Source of the DNA: Bacillota bacterium
Lineage (GTDB): Bacteria; Bacillota; Clostridia; Lachnospirales; Lachnospiraceae
NCBI GenBank assembly: GCA_023415655.1
Contig: JAEZKD010000295.1
Span: 1 to 35,335, forward strand
DNA length: 35,335 nt
Direction of reading: 5' to 3'
Shown: piece after piece, positions 7,616 through 15,965 of the stretch
Position numbering within the stretch: position 1 is the stretch's first letter
Layout of the letters: each line of letters starts with the position of its first letter
Translations under genes and position numbers: made by a program
Notes under the pieces: generated by a model
The model's input: only the letters and a program-made list of their open reading frames with translations
The model's database searches: none
What the model was told of the DNA's origin: nothing

Positions 7616-8503
7616 ATGTATTATTTGTATTCGTTTTTAGCTGCGATTATCATCTCTATTATGGTAGTCACGAATGGGAGTTTAGCCGATTTTTATGATT
7701 CCTACATCGCAAGTATCATAATTCATGGAGTGGGACTAATCTTTATAACAATCGTAGTTATGATAAAAAAGGAGAAGATTTTTTCGAGAAATGGAGTTCC
7801 ACTTTTGTTTTATTGTGGAGGTGCCATTGGTGTTGCAACAACACTCTTTAATAACCTCTCCTATGGGAAGATTAGTGTAACGGCTATCATTGCGATTAGT
7901 TTGTTTGCTCAAACAGCAACTTCGCTGATTATCGATCAATTTGGATTTTTCGGAATGCCAGTAAAGAAGTTCAATACAGTAAAAGTAATCAGTCTGATTT
8001 TTACAATGTTAGGAATTCTATATTTGCTAAAAGGAACTCAGTTTCATTTGGGAGCAATCATCTTATCCATCTTAACAGGTGTAGCAATCATACTTTCTCG
8101 ATTTGTCAATGCAATGTTGGCAGAGAGAACAAGTGTTATTGTTAGTACTTGGTATAATTTTATCGTTGGCTTTATAGTGACCACATGTATATGGGGAGTA
8201 GCATATGCGATTGGAGCATCAGGTCCAATCACCTTGGTTATTTCCTCTAAGTTATGGATGTATACTGGAGGTCTACTAGGGATTATGGTCGTAGCACTTT
8301 CTAGTATCTGTGCAAAAAAAATTCCGGCCTTCATTCTTACACTAATTATGTTTGTTGGACAACTTTTTACTGGAGTTGTTCTTGACTATGTATTATTAAA
8401 AACCTTTTCCTTACCAACCTTAATTGGAGGAAGTTTAACCTCAATCGGACTTATTATTTCGGTTATTCCATGGAAAGGAAAACAGACAACACCTATGAAA
8501 TAG
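7616..8503 (+). CDS. DMT-superfamily permease, duplicated YdcZ/DUF606 type
   Basis: A 295-residue, very hydrophobic protein with about ten predicted membrane helices arranged as two similar halves of five. This is like a fusion of two DUF606 (YdcZ) units in the drug/metabolite transporter superfamily. The substrate is unknown. I choose ATG 7616 because GGAGG (7604-7608) is seven bases upstream; the ATG at 7610 is almost touching the ribosome site. It is divergent from a Crp/Fnr-family regulator and converges with the AraC gene, with a three-base gap and no terminator visible between them. Regulation by the neighbouring Crp-type protein is likely from the shared palindrome. Confidence 0.82.
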   Translation: MYYLYSFLAAIIISIMVVTNGSLADFYDSYIASIIIHGVGLIFITIVVMIKKEKIFSRNGVPLLFYCGGAIGVATTLFNNLSYGKISVTAIIAISLFAQTATSLIIDQFGFFGMPVKKFNTVKVISLIFTMLGILYLLKGTQFHLGAIILSILTGVAIILSRFVNAMLAERTSVIVSTWYNFIVGFIVTTCIWGVAYAIGASGPITLVISSKLWMYTGGLLGIMVVALSSICAKKIPAFILTLIMFVGQLFTGVVLDYVLLKTFSLPTLIGGSLTSIGLIISVIPWKGKQTTPMK

Positions 8504-8506
8504 TAT

Positions 8507-9322
8507 TTACTTAAACTCTCGTTTAAATGCATTAGGAGAAAGACCCCAATAACGCTTAAACTGCTTGGAAAACGTAAAGGAATCACTGTAACCGAGGGAG
8601 TATGCAACTTCGGATACACTGTATTGCGTAGCCAGCAGTTTTTTTGCGTTTAGCATACGTTGATGATTGCGATAGGACATCGGCGCAATACCAACTTCTT
8701 TTTTAAACAACTTACGAAAGCTTTCTTCCCCGATACAAAGTAATTCGCAGATATCTTTTTCGGTATAAGCGATACTAAAGTTGCAGGATAGGATTTCCTT
8801 TGCTTTCTCAATCACCGGAGATAAACAAGGTCGATCAACAGGTTGAGAAGTAATATCATAAATGCATTTTTGTAGTTTTTGCATGAGAGGAAAGCAAGTC
8901 GATGCACTCATATTCTTCATCTCATCAGCAAGCTCATCAAAACAAATTAGTAAGGCCTTTGTGAGGTTACATTTTAAAACTGGTTCCTCTGGCTTTAGGA
9001 TTCCTAGTGTTACTAAGGAAAGATACAAATTGGTATCTAGACTGATGTAAAAGGATCGAAAGCTTCGCGTGTTATCAATATTGATTTGATGAGGGGTGTT
9101 TGGAAAGCGTTGAACAAAAATACCACGAGATAGCAGGGCATGTATTCCATTCGAATTTTGGTAGCTTCCGAACCCGTCAAGCACGATAAAACAACTAAAG
9201 TATGGGATGAGTAAATCATCGGAATCGTTTGAAAACAAGGGATCGATGGTATAACCACATGAAAATAACATCGTTTCTTCTAATGAACCAATATTACGAC
9301 AAACGGAATTTTTGTTGTTCAT
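8507..9322 (-). CDS. AraC-family transcriptional regulator
   Basis: A 271-residue protein with an N-terminal cupin-like sensing domain (about 20-150) and a C-terminal AraC DNA-binding domain of two helix-turn-helices. The second includes SVSEVAYSLGYSDSFTFSKQ, the strongly conserved family signature, followed by FKRYWGLSPNAFKREF. The start is ATG 9322, eight bases after AAGGAG; the GTG nine bases upstream abuts that ribosome site and is not favoured. It is divergent from the Lpl-type sugar transporter genes, the usual arrangement for a regulator that senses the imported sugar or its breakdown product and activates the transporter. Confidence 0.92.
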   Translation of the reverse strand: MNNKNSVCRNIGSLEETMLFSCGYTIDPLFSNDSDDLLIPYFSCFIVLDGFGSYQNSNGIHALLSRGIFVQRFPNTPHQINIDNTRSFRSFYISLDTNLYLSLVTLGILKPEEPVLKCNLTKALLICFDELADEMKNMSASTCFPLMQKLQKCIYDITSQPVDRPCLSPVIEKAKEILSCNFSIAYTEKDICELLCIGEESFRKLFKKEVGIAPMSYRNHQRMLNAKKLLATQYSVSEVAYSLGYSDSFTFSKQFKRYWGLSPNAFKREFK

Positions 9323-9354
9323 AATTATCACTCCTTATACCAAAAAGGACATAT

Positions 9355-9384
9355 TTTATACCGATTGTAACCTACAATTTCCAA
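9355..9384 (-). promoter_or_regulatory. Candidate promoter of the AraC gene with internal palindrome
   Basis: On the minus strand, TTGGAA (9379-9384) and TATAAA (9355-9360) are 18 bases apart. The spacer is almost filled by the inverted repeat ATTGTA-ACC-TACAAT (9364-9378), a likely operator. The rest of the gap to 9566 is AT-rich and I see no confident forward promoter in it. Confidence 0.5.
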
Positions 9385-9566
9385 TTTGTATAGTGTAAAA
9401 TTTAAATAGATTTTTTAGCTAAAATTTGTTTATTAATTAAACTAAAAATCAAGACAAAATATCGCATTTCAATATTTTTTTGCATTATTTGTTTGATAAT
9501 TCAACATAATTCAAGCAGATAAGAGGTTTTGATGAAGTAACAAATTCTAGAGTGGAGGGAATTATT

Positions 9567-11000
9567 GTGAAGGAAAAAGTAAGCAGCAAGTTATACATAT
9601 TATTGCGAATGAGTATTATATTGGGTGTATTCCTTTTGTTTCTTCCTGCTATTAATCCAGCGCGTATCAGTGAATTGATCAGTAAAAACTTATCACTATT
9701 TACAAGTGGTCTTTCCTACTCAAAGCTTACCGAGAATTTTACTCGTGCTTTTTCCAAGGGATGGGTTGGTACAATGACCACACAGGTTTTATTTCTATCA
9801 TGTCTGGTCATATTGATAGGTACAGCAATTTGTGCAGTTGGTGGGTGCATGACACTAGGCAATGTTAAAATGAAAAGGGTTGCATGTATTCTTACCATCA
9901 TTGGATCGTTGGTAATCATCGGTGGTCTTTATGGTGTTCGATGGGCAGAAATAGATATTCAAGGAACGATTGAACCCAAAAAGGTTGGTCCTTTATCACC
10001 TGGAAGCTTATACATATTCTTTATTATCACTTTTATTAACTTAATTCTTTCAGTTGTTACTTTGGTTTTATCTCCAAAGGTAGCAAAGAAAGAAGCGTAT
10101 TCCATGGAAACAAAGTATAAATTATTCCTATTATTGATGCCTTTCATTGCATTAGCATTTGTGTTTAGTTACTTACCATTAAGCGGTTGGAGATACGCTT
10201 TCTTTGATTATAAAGCAGGTGGTACTTTATCAAGTAAGAACTTTGTTGGATTTAAATGGTTTACCTATTTGTTTGAGAACGCAGCCACAAGAAAGGATAT
10301 GGTTCGAGTATTAAAGAATACCTTAGCTATGAGTGGACTTGGGCTTGCAACAAGCTGGTGTGCCATGGCGTTTGCTATCTTTCTTTGTGAAATTAAAAAT
10401 AAAAGAATGCGTCGATTTATTCAGACCTTCACAACGATTCCAAACTTTATTAGTTGGGTTTTGGTATATGCCGTAGCATTTGCTATCTTCTCAACGGATG
10501 GTTTTGTAAGCTCCCTTCTTGTAAATACAGGAACTGTTGACAAAGGGATCAACTTCTTAATGAGTGGAGAGCATATTTGGCTTAAGATGCTTGCTTGGGG
10601 AATGTGGAAGGGTCTTGGCTGGGGTGCCATTATCTATATAGCAGCGATTTCAGGAATTGACCAGCAGCTTTATGAAGCAGCAACTGTCGATGGAGCAGGT
10701 CGATTTAAACGTATGTGGCATATTACCGTACCAAGCTTAATGCCAACCTTTATGGTTCTGTTATTAATGTCAATCGCTGGTATTTTAAACAATGGTTTGG
10801 ATCAATACTTAGTATTTAAGAATGCAAATAATACAAATGATATTATGGTACTTGATCTTTACGTATACGTACTAGGTATTAATAACGGTAAAATTCCTTT
10901 ATCTACCGTTGTCGGAATGACCAAATCTATCATTAGTATCACCTTACTCTTTAGCGCGAATAAGCTATCAAAGCTGATTCGTGGTGAAAGTATTATATAG
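9567..11000 (+). CDS. Carbohydrate ABC transporter permease (LplB type) with N-terminal extension
   Basis: A 477-residue membrane protein. Residues from about 180 onward match LplB/YteP-type permeases. They include the ATPase-contacting EAA loop, YEAATVDGAGRFKRMWHITV, and about six helices. Ahead of it lie about 170 extra residues with roughly four membrane helices, which most LplB proteins (about 300-320 residues) lack. I choose GTG 9567, since GGAGGGA (9554-9560) is well placed; GTG 9552 precedes the ribosome site. It is the first gene of a permease-permease-binding protein operon divergent from an AraC regulator. The imported substrate is probably an oligosaccharide. No ATPase is encoded here, as is usual for systems that use a shared MsmX-type ATPase. 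Confidence 0.88.
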   Translation: MKEKVSSKLYILLRMSIILGVFLLFLPAINPARISELISKNLSLFTSGLSYSKLTENFTRAFSKGWVGTMTTQVLFLSCLVILIGTAICAVGGCMTLGNVKMKRVACILTIIGSLVIIGGLYGVRWAEIDIQGTIEPKKVGPLSPGSLYIFFIITFINLILSVVTLVLSPKVAKKEAYSMETKYKLFLLLMPFIALAFVFSYLPLSGWRYAFFDYKAGGTLSSKNFVGFKWFTYLFENAATRKDMVRVLKNTLAMSGLGLATSWCAMAFAIFLCEIKNKRMRRFIQTFTTIPNFISWVLVYAVAFAIFSTDGFVSSLLVNTGTVDKGINFLMSGEHIWLKMLAWGMWKGLGWGAIIYIAAISGIDQQLYEAATVDGAGRFKRMWHITVPSLMPTFMVLLLMSIAGILNNGLDQYLVFKNANNTNDIMVLDLYVYVLGINNGKIPLSTVVGMTKSIISITLLFSANKLSKLIRGESII

Positions 11001-11016
11001 GGAGGGGAGGAAAACG

Positions 11017-11988
11017 ATGGCGAGAAAAACAAAACAAGAAAAAATCGAATTAAAGTTAGAACGCAAATACGAGGAGCATCACAAGAGGTCATATCGTTTA
11101 TCTGTAGGTGACATTATTTTTGAAATAGTAAATCATTCTTTTTTTATTATATTTACATTGGCTTGTATCTTTCCATTTTACTATATTTTCATTAATACAA
11201 TTAGTAATAATGACTTAGTACAAAAAGGTGCAGTTAATTTTATTCCAAAAGCAGTACATATAAAAAACTATATCTCACTACTCAATGTTAATGACTTACT
11301 ATCTTCATTAACGGTAACCTTAGCTAGAACCTTTATTGGAACTGCTCTTATGGTAGTAGCCTCTGGGTTTGTTGGTTATCTTGTGACAAAGAAGGAGTTG
11401 TGGGCTAGGAAATTTTGGTATCGATTTCTTGTAGTTACGATGTATTTTAATGCTGGTTTAATTCCCTGGTATTTGAACATGTCTATGCTTGGATTAACAG
11501 ATAATTTCTTGGCATATATTATTCCAGGCATTGTAGCACCTTATAATATCATCCTTGTTAAAACCTATATCGAATCAATTCCAGCTGAACTAGAGGAAAG
11601 TGCAGCCATTGATGGGGCTAGTTATATGACTGTCTTTCGAAAGATTATATGGCCATTAAGTCGACCAATCTTAGCAACCATAGCAATCTTTGGAGCTGTT
11701 GGGAATTGGAATTCATTTACGGATTCACTTATTTTAATGTCAAATGCTCCACAGTTACATACGTTGCAACATAAACTTTATAATTACTTGAATGCTTCCA
11801 CGAATTTAAAGAGCTTAATGAGTTCTGGTGGTGGTGCGGTTTCTGGTTCAGCAATGAACAACATACTTAACGCTAAGACGATTAAGTATACAATTTCCAT
11901 GGTGACTATCATTCCAATCTTACTGGTTTATCCGTTTATGCAGAGATATTTTGAAAAAGGTATTATGCTAGGAGCAGTCAAAGGTTAA
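11017..11988 (+). CDS. Carbohydrate ABC transporter permease (LplC/YtcP type)
   Basis: A 323-residue inner-membrane protein with about six helices. It carries the EAA-type loop EESAAIDGASYMTVFRKIIW and ends with the family-typical FEKGIMLGAVKG tail. The N-terminus is a highly charged cytoplasmic stretch of about 35 residues before the first helix. ATG 11017 follows GGAGGGGAGG, a very strong ribosome site; upstream in-frame GTG codons lie inside the preceding gene and are not needed. It pairs with the upstream LplB-like permease to form the membrane channel. Confidence 0.92.
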   Translation: MARKTKQEKIELKLERKYEEHHKRSYRLSVGDIIFEIVNHSFFIIFTLACIFPFYYIFINTISNNDLVQKGAVNFIPKAVHIKNYISLLNVNDLLSSLTVTLARTFIGTALMVVASGFVGYLVTKKELWARKFWYRFLVVTMYFNAGLIPWYLNMSMLGLTDNFLAYIIPGIVAPYNIILVKTYIESIPAELEESAAIDGASYMTVFRKIIWPLSRPILATIAIFGAVGNWNSFTDSLILMSNAPQLHTLQHKLYNYLNASTNLKSLMSSGGGAVSGSAMNNILNAKTIKYTISMVTIIPILLVYPFMQRYFEKGIMLGAVKG

Positions 11989-12057
11989 GACTTTACAATC
12001 ATATTTGGTGTTAGCACATCCTATGATGTGTAGTTATAACATAATTAAGGAGGAAGT

Positions 12058-13839
12058 ATGAAAAAGACAAAAAAAGCATTAGCATTAGTACTTGCGTCTT
12101 CTATGACACTGGCTTTGGCAGGCTGTGGAAGCAAGACAACAACTGCAGAGCCTACAACAGCACCTGAAGCAACAAAAGCTCCAGATACTACTGAGGCAAC
12201 ACAAGCACCTACAGAAGAGCCTGTATCAACAGGTGGTAATTTAGAGGATATCATCCCAGCAGAAACAGTTACATTGAATGTATTCTCACAGTTAGCAAAC
12301 TATGAGGGGGAACAAGTTGGTTGGTTTGCAAAGGAGATCCTTGATAAATTCAATGTTAAGTTAAATATCATCAATAATGGTGATGGCGGTGTATTTGCAA
12401 CTCGTATGGAATCTGGAGATCTTGGTGATATTGTAATCTTTGGTGATGATAGTGATGAGTACAAACAAGCTGCAGAAAAAGGTATGTTATTTGATTGGGA
12501 AGATGAAGATCTTGTTCAGACATGGGGGCCATTTATTACTGAGAATATGTCTGGTGCATTAGAAAAGAACAAAAATATTACAGGAACATTATATGGTTAC
12601 GGCTATGATGTAGCTTTAAGTTCAGGTGACTTTACTGATTTTGATTACCATCCTGATATTCGATGGGATTTATATCAGGCAATTGGTTCTCCAGAGATTA
12701 ACGAGTTAGAGGATTACATTGGTGTACTTAAGGCTATGAAAGAAATCGAACCAACCTCCGATTCCGGAAAAGAGACCTATGGTGTTTCATTATTCAATGA
12801 CTGGGACGGTAACATGGTTATGTTCGTAAAAGCTACAGCGACGAACTTCTTTGGTGTAGACGAATTCCATTTTGGTTTCTATAATGCAGATGATGGTTCT
12901 TTCCAAGGAGCTTTAGATGAAAGTGGTTACTATAAGAGATGTTTGGCATTCTATAATAAGTTATATCAAGAAGGATTACTTGATCCAGACTCTATGACTC
13001 AGGGATATGGTGGTACGAATGAAGATTATATGGATGGTGGTGCTTTCTTCTGTATCTTTGGTTGGATGGGAGCTCCTGCTTATAATACCAATGAGCATAT
13101 GGCTGCGGGAAAACAGATGTTACCAGTAGCTGCAAAAAATCAGGATACCTTAGTTTATGGTTTAAATCCAAAGGGTGGCAATCGTGTATGGACCATTGGA
13201 TCAAAAACACAGTATCCAGAATTATGTATGGCTATTATTAACTGGATTTCAACTCCAGAGGGTAATTTAACTCAACTTTATGGACCACAGGGCGTATGCT
13301 GGGATTATCAAGCAGACGGTTCGGTTGATTTGACAGATTTTGGTTTGAAGTGTAAGATGGAAAATAACGTTACTATGCCGGCTCCATATGAAGGGTATTG
13401 GTTAGATGGTTGCCCACAGTATAACAATACTACTTGGCAATTAAATACTGAGATTCTTGGAACTACAACAGGGCAGACTTATAATTATTTATACTGGCCT
13501 AAATACTTAAGTCTTCCTACAACGAGCGCTATGGATAGCTGGAAAGAAGCAACTGGTACTTCCACTTTTAAAGAGTATTTATCACAGTTTACTTATTCTG
13601 TTTCCAAAGCAAATACATATTCCCAGACACAACGTACGGAAGAACTTGATACGACATGGAAACAGGTTGCGGAAGCAATCAAGAATGGTTCTTGGGAAGC
13701 AATCTATGCTAAGGATGATGCAGAATTTGAAGCAATCTGGGCTAAGATGGTAGGAGATGCTAAGGCCTATGGTTATGATGAGTGTATCGAATGGTGTGTT
13801 AATGAAGCAGCACTTCGTAAAGCAGCAGAAATTAACTAG
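12058..13839 (+). CDS. Extracellular solute-binding lipoprotein (LplA type)
   Basis: A 593-residue lipoprotein. Its N-terminus has charged lysines, a hydrophobic stretch and the lipobox LAGC, with lipidation expected at C23. A Thr/Pro/Ala/Glu-rich linker (about 27-60) follows, then a large type I solute-binding fold. The length and the two permeases put it in the group of Lpl/YtcQ-type oligosaccharide-binding proteins anchored on the outer face of the membrane. Aromatic residues are abundant, as expected for carbohydrate stacking. A perfect AAGGAGG lies upstream. The substrate cannot be read from sequence; the YesL-like gene downstream hints at plant cell wall oligosaccharides, by context only. 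Confidence 0.92.
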   Translation: MKKTKKALALVLASSMTLALAGCGSKTTTAEPTTAPEATKAPDTTEATQAPTEEPVSTGGNLEDIIPAETVTLNVFSQLANYEGEQVGWFAKEILDKFNVKLNIINNGDGGVFATRMESGDLGDIVIFGDDSDEYKQAAEKGMLFDWEDEDLVQTWGPFITENMSGALEKNKNITGTLYGYGYDVALSSGDFTDFDYHPDIRWDLYQAIGSPEINELEDYIGVLKAMKEIEPTSDSGKETYGVSLFNDWDGNMVMFVKATATNFFGVDEFHFGFYNADDGSFQGALDESGYYKRCLAFYNKLYQEGLLDPDSMTQGYGGTNEDYMDGGAFFCIFGWMGAPAYNTNEHMAAGKQMLPVAAKNQDTLVYGLNPKGGNRVWTIGSKTQYPELCMAIINWISTPEGNLTQLYGPQGVCWDYQADGSVDLTDFGLKCKMENNVTMPAPYEGYWLDGCPQYNNTTWQLNTEILGTTTGQTYNYLYWPKYLSLPTTSAMDSWKEATGTSTFKEYLSQFTYSVSKANTYSQTQRTEELDTTWKQVAEAIKNGSWEAIYAKDDAEFEAIWAKMVGDAKAYGYDECIEWCVNEAALRKAAEIN

Positions 13840-13853
13840 TTCATAGTTTATAG

Positions 13854-13883
13854 GAAAGGGGCTGTCGCTTGGCAGCTCCTTTC
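13854..13883 (+). terminator. Intercistronic stem-loop after the binding-protein gene
   Basis: GAAAGGGGCTGTC and GGCAGCTCCTTTC pair over 13 positions with wobbles, around a GCTT loop. No T run follows; the next bases are TAAAAGG and the yesL ribosome site. It is more likely a 3' stabiliser or partial terminator that raises binding-protein mRNA over downstream mRNA. Confidence 0.6.
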
Positions 13884-13903
13884 TAAAAGGAAAGGAGCAA
13901 TCT

Positions 13904-14524
13904 ATGGGAATATTTCGTGTCGATAGTCCACTTTATAAATTCATATCGCGTTTGGTTGATGTTTTAGTGCTTAATTTTTGGCTAGTGATATGTAGTATTC
14001 CAATCCTTACTGCAGGTGCCTCCATCACAGCAGCATACTCGGTTTGTATGAAGATGGTGAAAGAAGAAGAGGGGTATATCACAAAAAGCTTTTTCAAAGC
14101 GTTCAAAGAAAATTGGAAGCAAGGTACTATGTTATGGTTCATTTCCTTGGTTTGTATGTATCTAGTTTATCTTGATTTTCAAGTATTTAATGCATATGAG
14201 GATGGACCAATTTTACTATGCATGATAGGAATTTTAGCTGGGATTATTTTTTTCTTTTCCCTCCTTTATACGTTTCCTCAAGCGGCAAGATATCAGAATA
14301 CAATCAAACAAATGATGAAGAATTCGCAACAGATTACCATTCGTTATTTTGGTAAAACATTATTTTTATTAGTAATTTTATTTGTGGAAATCTTTCTTGG
14401 AATGTTTAGTACAACAACACTATTTTTTGCAGTCCTAATCGGACCTGTTGTTTTGATCTATACAATTTCGGGATTCAGTATACAGATTTTTGAAGCAATC
14501 GAATCGTCTTCGAATGAAGAGTAA
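13904..14524 (+). CDS. YesL-like DUF624 membrane protein
   Basis: A 206-residue protein with about five to six hydrophobic helices. Its opening (FRVDSPLYKFISRLVDVLVL, then NFWLVICSIPILTAGAS) is typical of the DUF624/YesL family, which is regularly found beside Lpl-type sugar transporters and plant polysaccharide genes. The molecular role is not known; an accessory part in transport is commonly supposed. It starts at ATG 13904 after AAAGGAG, 20 bases past the intercistronic stem-loop, and ends the operon, being followed by a terminator. Confidence 0.85.
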   Translation: MGIFRVDSPLYKFISRLVDVLVLNFWLVICSIPILTAGASITAAYSVCMKMVKEEEGYITKSFFKAFKENWKQGTMLWFISLVCMYLVYLDFQVFNAYEDGPILLCMIGILAGIIFFFSLLYTFPQAARYQNTIKQMMKNSQQITIRYFGKTLFLLVILFVEIFLGMFSTTTLFFAVLIGPVVLIYTISGFSIQIFEAIESSSNEE

Positions 14525-14563
14525 GAGTTTCGCTTTAAGGAAAAATATAATAGCATTCATCAT

Positions 14564-14593
14564 AATCGTGTAGGAAGTACCTACACGATTTTT
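14564..14593 (+). terminator. Terminator of the sugar transporter operon
   Basis: AATCGTGTAGG and CCTACACGATT form a perfect 11-bp stem with an AAGTA loop, followed by TTT. It closes the permease-binding protein-yesL operon. No gene or clear signal is visible between it and the azlC ribosome site. Confidence 0.9.
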
Positions 14594-14761
14594 AAGTTGT
14601 TGAGAATGCATATTTAACTCTAAGTGTTATCTTCTTTGTTGTGATCATCTGGTCTGTTTCTTTAACCAACTGGATGACGAAGTGTTTCATAATTGGTGGT
14701 GGAAATCTAGATAATCTTATGATATGGTGGAATGAAATGATGTGACAAGGAGAGAATACCA

Positions 14762-15460
14762 ATGAATCAACGAAGAATGGAAAGAAGAAAAGCATTCGCA
14801 GCAGCCTTTCCACATACCATACCAGTATTAACTGGGTTTCTTACGCTTGGGATGGCGTATGGAGTATTAATGCAAAAAAATGGTTATGGAGTGATTTGGT
14901 CAGTATTGATGAGTGCAATTGCTTTTTGTGGTAGCATGCAATATGTGGCGATTACCTTACTTACAACGACATTTCAACCCTTGCAGGCATTTCTTCTAAG
15001 TATTATGGTCAATGCAAGGCATTTATTTTATGGCTTATCGATGCTTCATAAATATCGTGGACTAGGAAAGGTGAGGGGATTTTTAATCTATACCTTATGT
15101 GATGAGACATTTTCCATCGCTTGTAGCATTGAGCCACCTAATGATGTGAATCGAAAATACTTTTATTTCTTTTTGTCGTTACTAAATTACCTGTATTGGA
15201 TTGCTGGGACCTTCCTTGGAGGAATACTTGGAAATCTCATAAGATTTGATACAAGGGGTCTTGATTTTGCTTTAACTGCATTATTTATTGTACTTTTCTT
15301 AGAACAATGGAAGAAGAAAGAAAATAAAATGTCAGGAATCATTGGGATTGTTTGTGCTGTGGTTGCACTAGTATTGGTAGGAGCTGATAATTTTGTAATT
15401 CCAGCCATGGTGTTGATTTTATTTGTCTTGACGATTGGGAGGAAAAAGGTATGCAATTAA
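14762..15460 (+). CDS. azlC: AzlC-family branched-chain amino acid exporter subunit
   Basis: A 232-residue membrane protein with about six helices and AzlC hallmarks: FLTLGMAYGVLM near the N-terminus, AIAFCGSMQYVA near 60, and MVNARHLFYGLSML near 85. AzlC works with the small partner AzlD to export branched-chain amino acids; in Bacillus it was identified through 4-azaleucine resistance. The start follows AAGGAGA. Its last ten bases overlap azlD, indicating translational coupling. Confidence 0.9.
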   Translation: MNQRRMERRKAFAAAFPHTIPVLTGFLTLGMAYGVLMQKNGYGVIWSVLMSAIAFCGSMQYVAITLLTTTFQPLQAFLLSIMVNARHLFYGLSMLHKYRGLGKVRGFLIYTLCDETFSIACSIEPPNDVNRKYFYFFLSLLNYLYWIAGTFLGGILGNLIRFDTRGLDFALTALFIVLFLEQWKKKENKMSGIIGIVCAVVALVLVGADNFVIPAMVLILFVLTIGRKKVCN

Positions 15461-15783
15461 CAGAAGTTCAGACCTTACTTATTATTTTATCGGTTGCAGC
15501 AGGAACGATGCTGACTCGATTTACTCCGTTTTTCTTATTTCCAGAAACAAAAGAAGTACCTAAATATGTTACTGATCTAGGAAAGATGCTTCCACCTGCG
15601 ATGATGGGAATGCTTGTAGTGTATTGCTTTAAAGGAGTTTCTTTGACGAAAGGATCACATGGCATATATGAAGCAATTGCAACAATAGTCATTCTACTCT
15701 TACATAAATGGAAGAATAATGTGCTTATCAGTATTATTGGAGGGACTGCTGTTTATATGTTTCTTATTCAAGGAATAGGTTAA
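15451..15783 (+). CDS. azlD: AzlD-family branched-chain amino acid transport subunit
   Basis: A 110-residue protein with four hydrophobic segments and the AzlD features TMLTRFTPFFLF and LGKMLPPAMMGMLVVYC. It forms a two-component exporter with AzlC, overlapping it by ten bases, with its own GGAGG ribosome site inside the azlC end. I see no clear terminator after it; the following 180 bases hold no convincing gene, and only a weak TTGAAG/TATAAA pair (15913-15939) near the next gene. Confidence 0.9.
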   Translation: MQLTEVQTLLIILSVAAGTMLTRFTPFFLFPETKEVPKYVTDLGKMLPPAMMGMLVVYCFKGVSLTKGSHGIYEAIATIVILLLHKWKNNVLISIIGGTAVYMFLIQGIG

Positions 15784-15965
15784 GGACGAGTATAGGTAAT
15801 CATCAATGCCAAAGGTATTACACATTCTAAGTGATATCAATCCAATCCAATGGTGTATGGAGTTGGTTGGGAGATAATAGTTGATATGTAAGAATCTTTA
15901 GTTTGCATTTTGTTGAAGAAAGGGGTAAATTAGTATAAAAAGGCGTTAGGAGATAGTAGTAAGCA

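Noticed and set aside
15806..15877. 23-codon frame after azlD (MPKVLHILSDINPIQ...)
   Set aside because: No ribosome site, no known small-protein features and no conservation evidence available.
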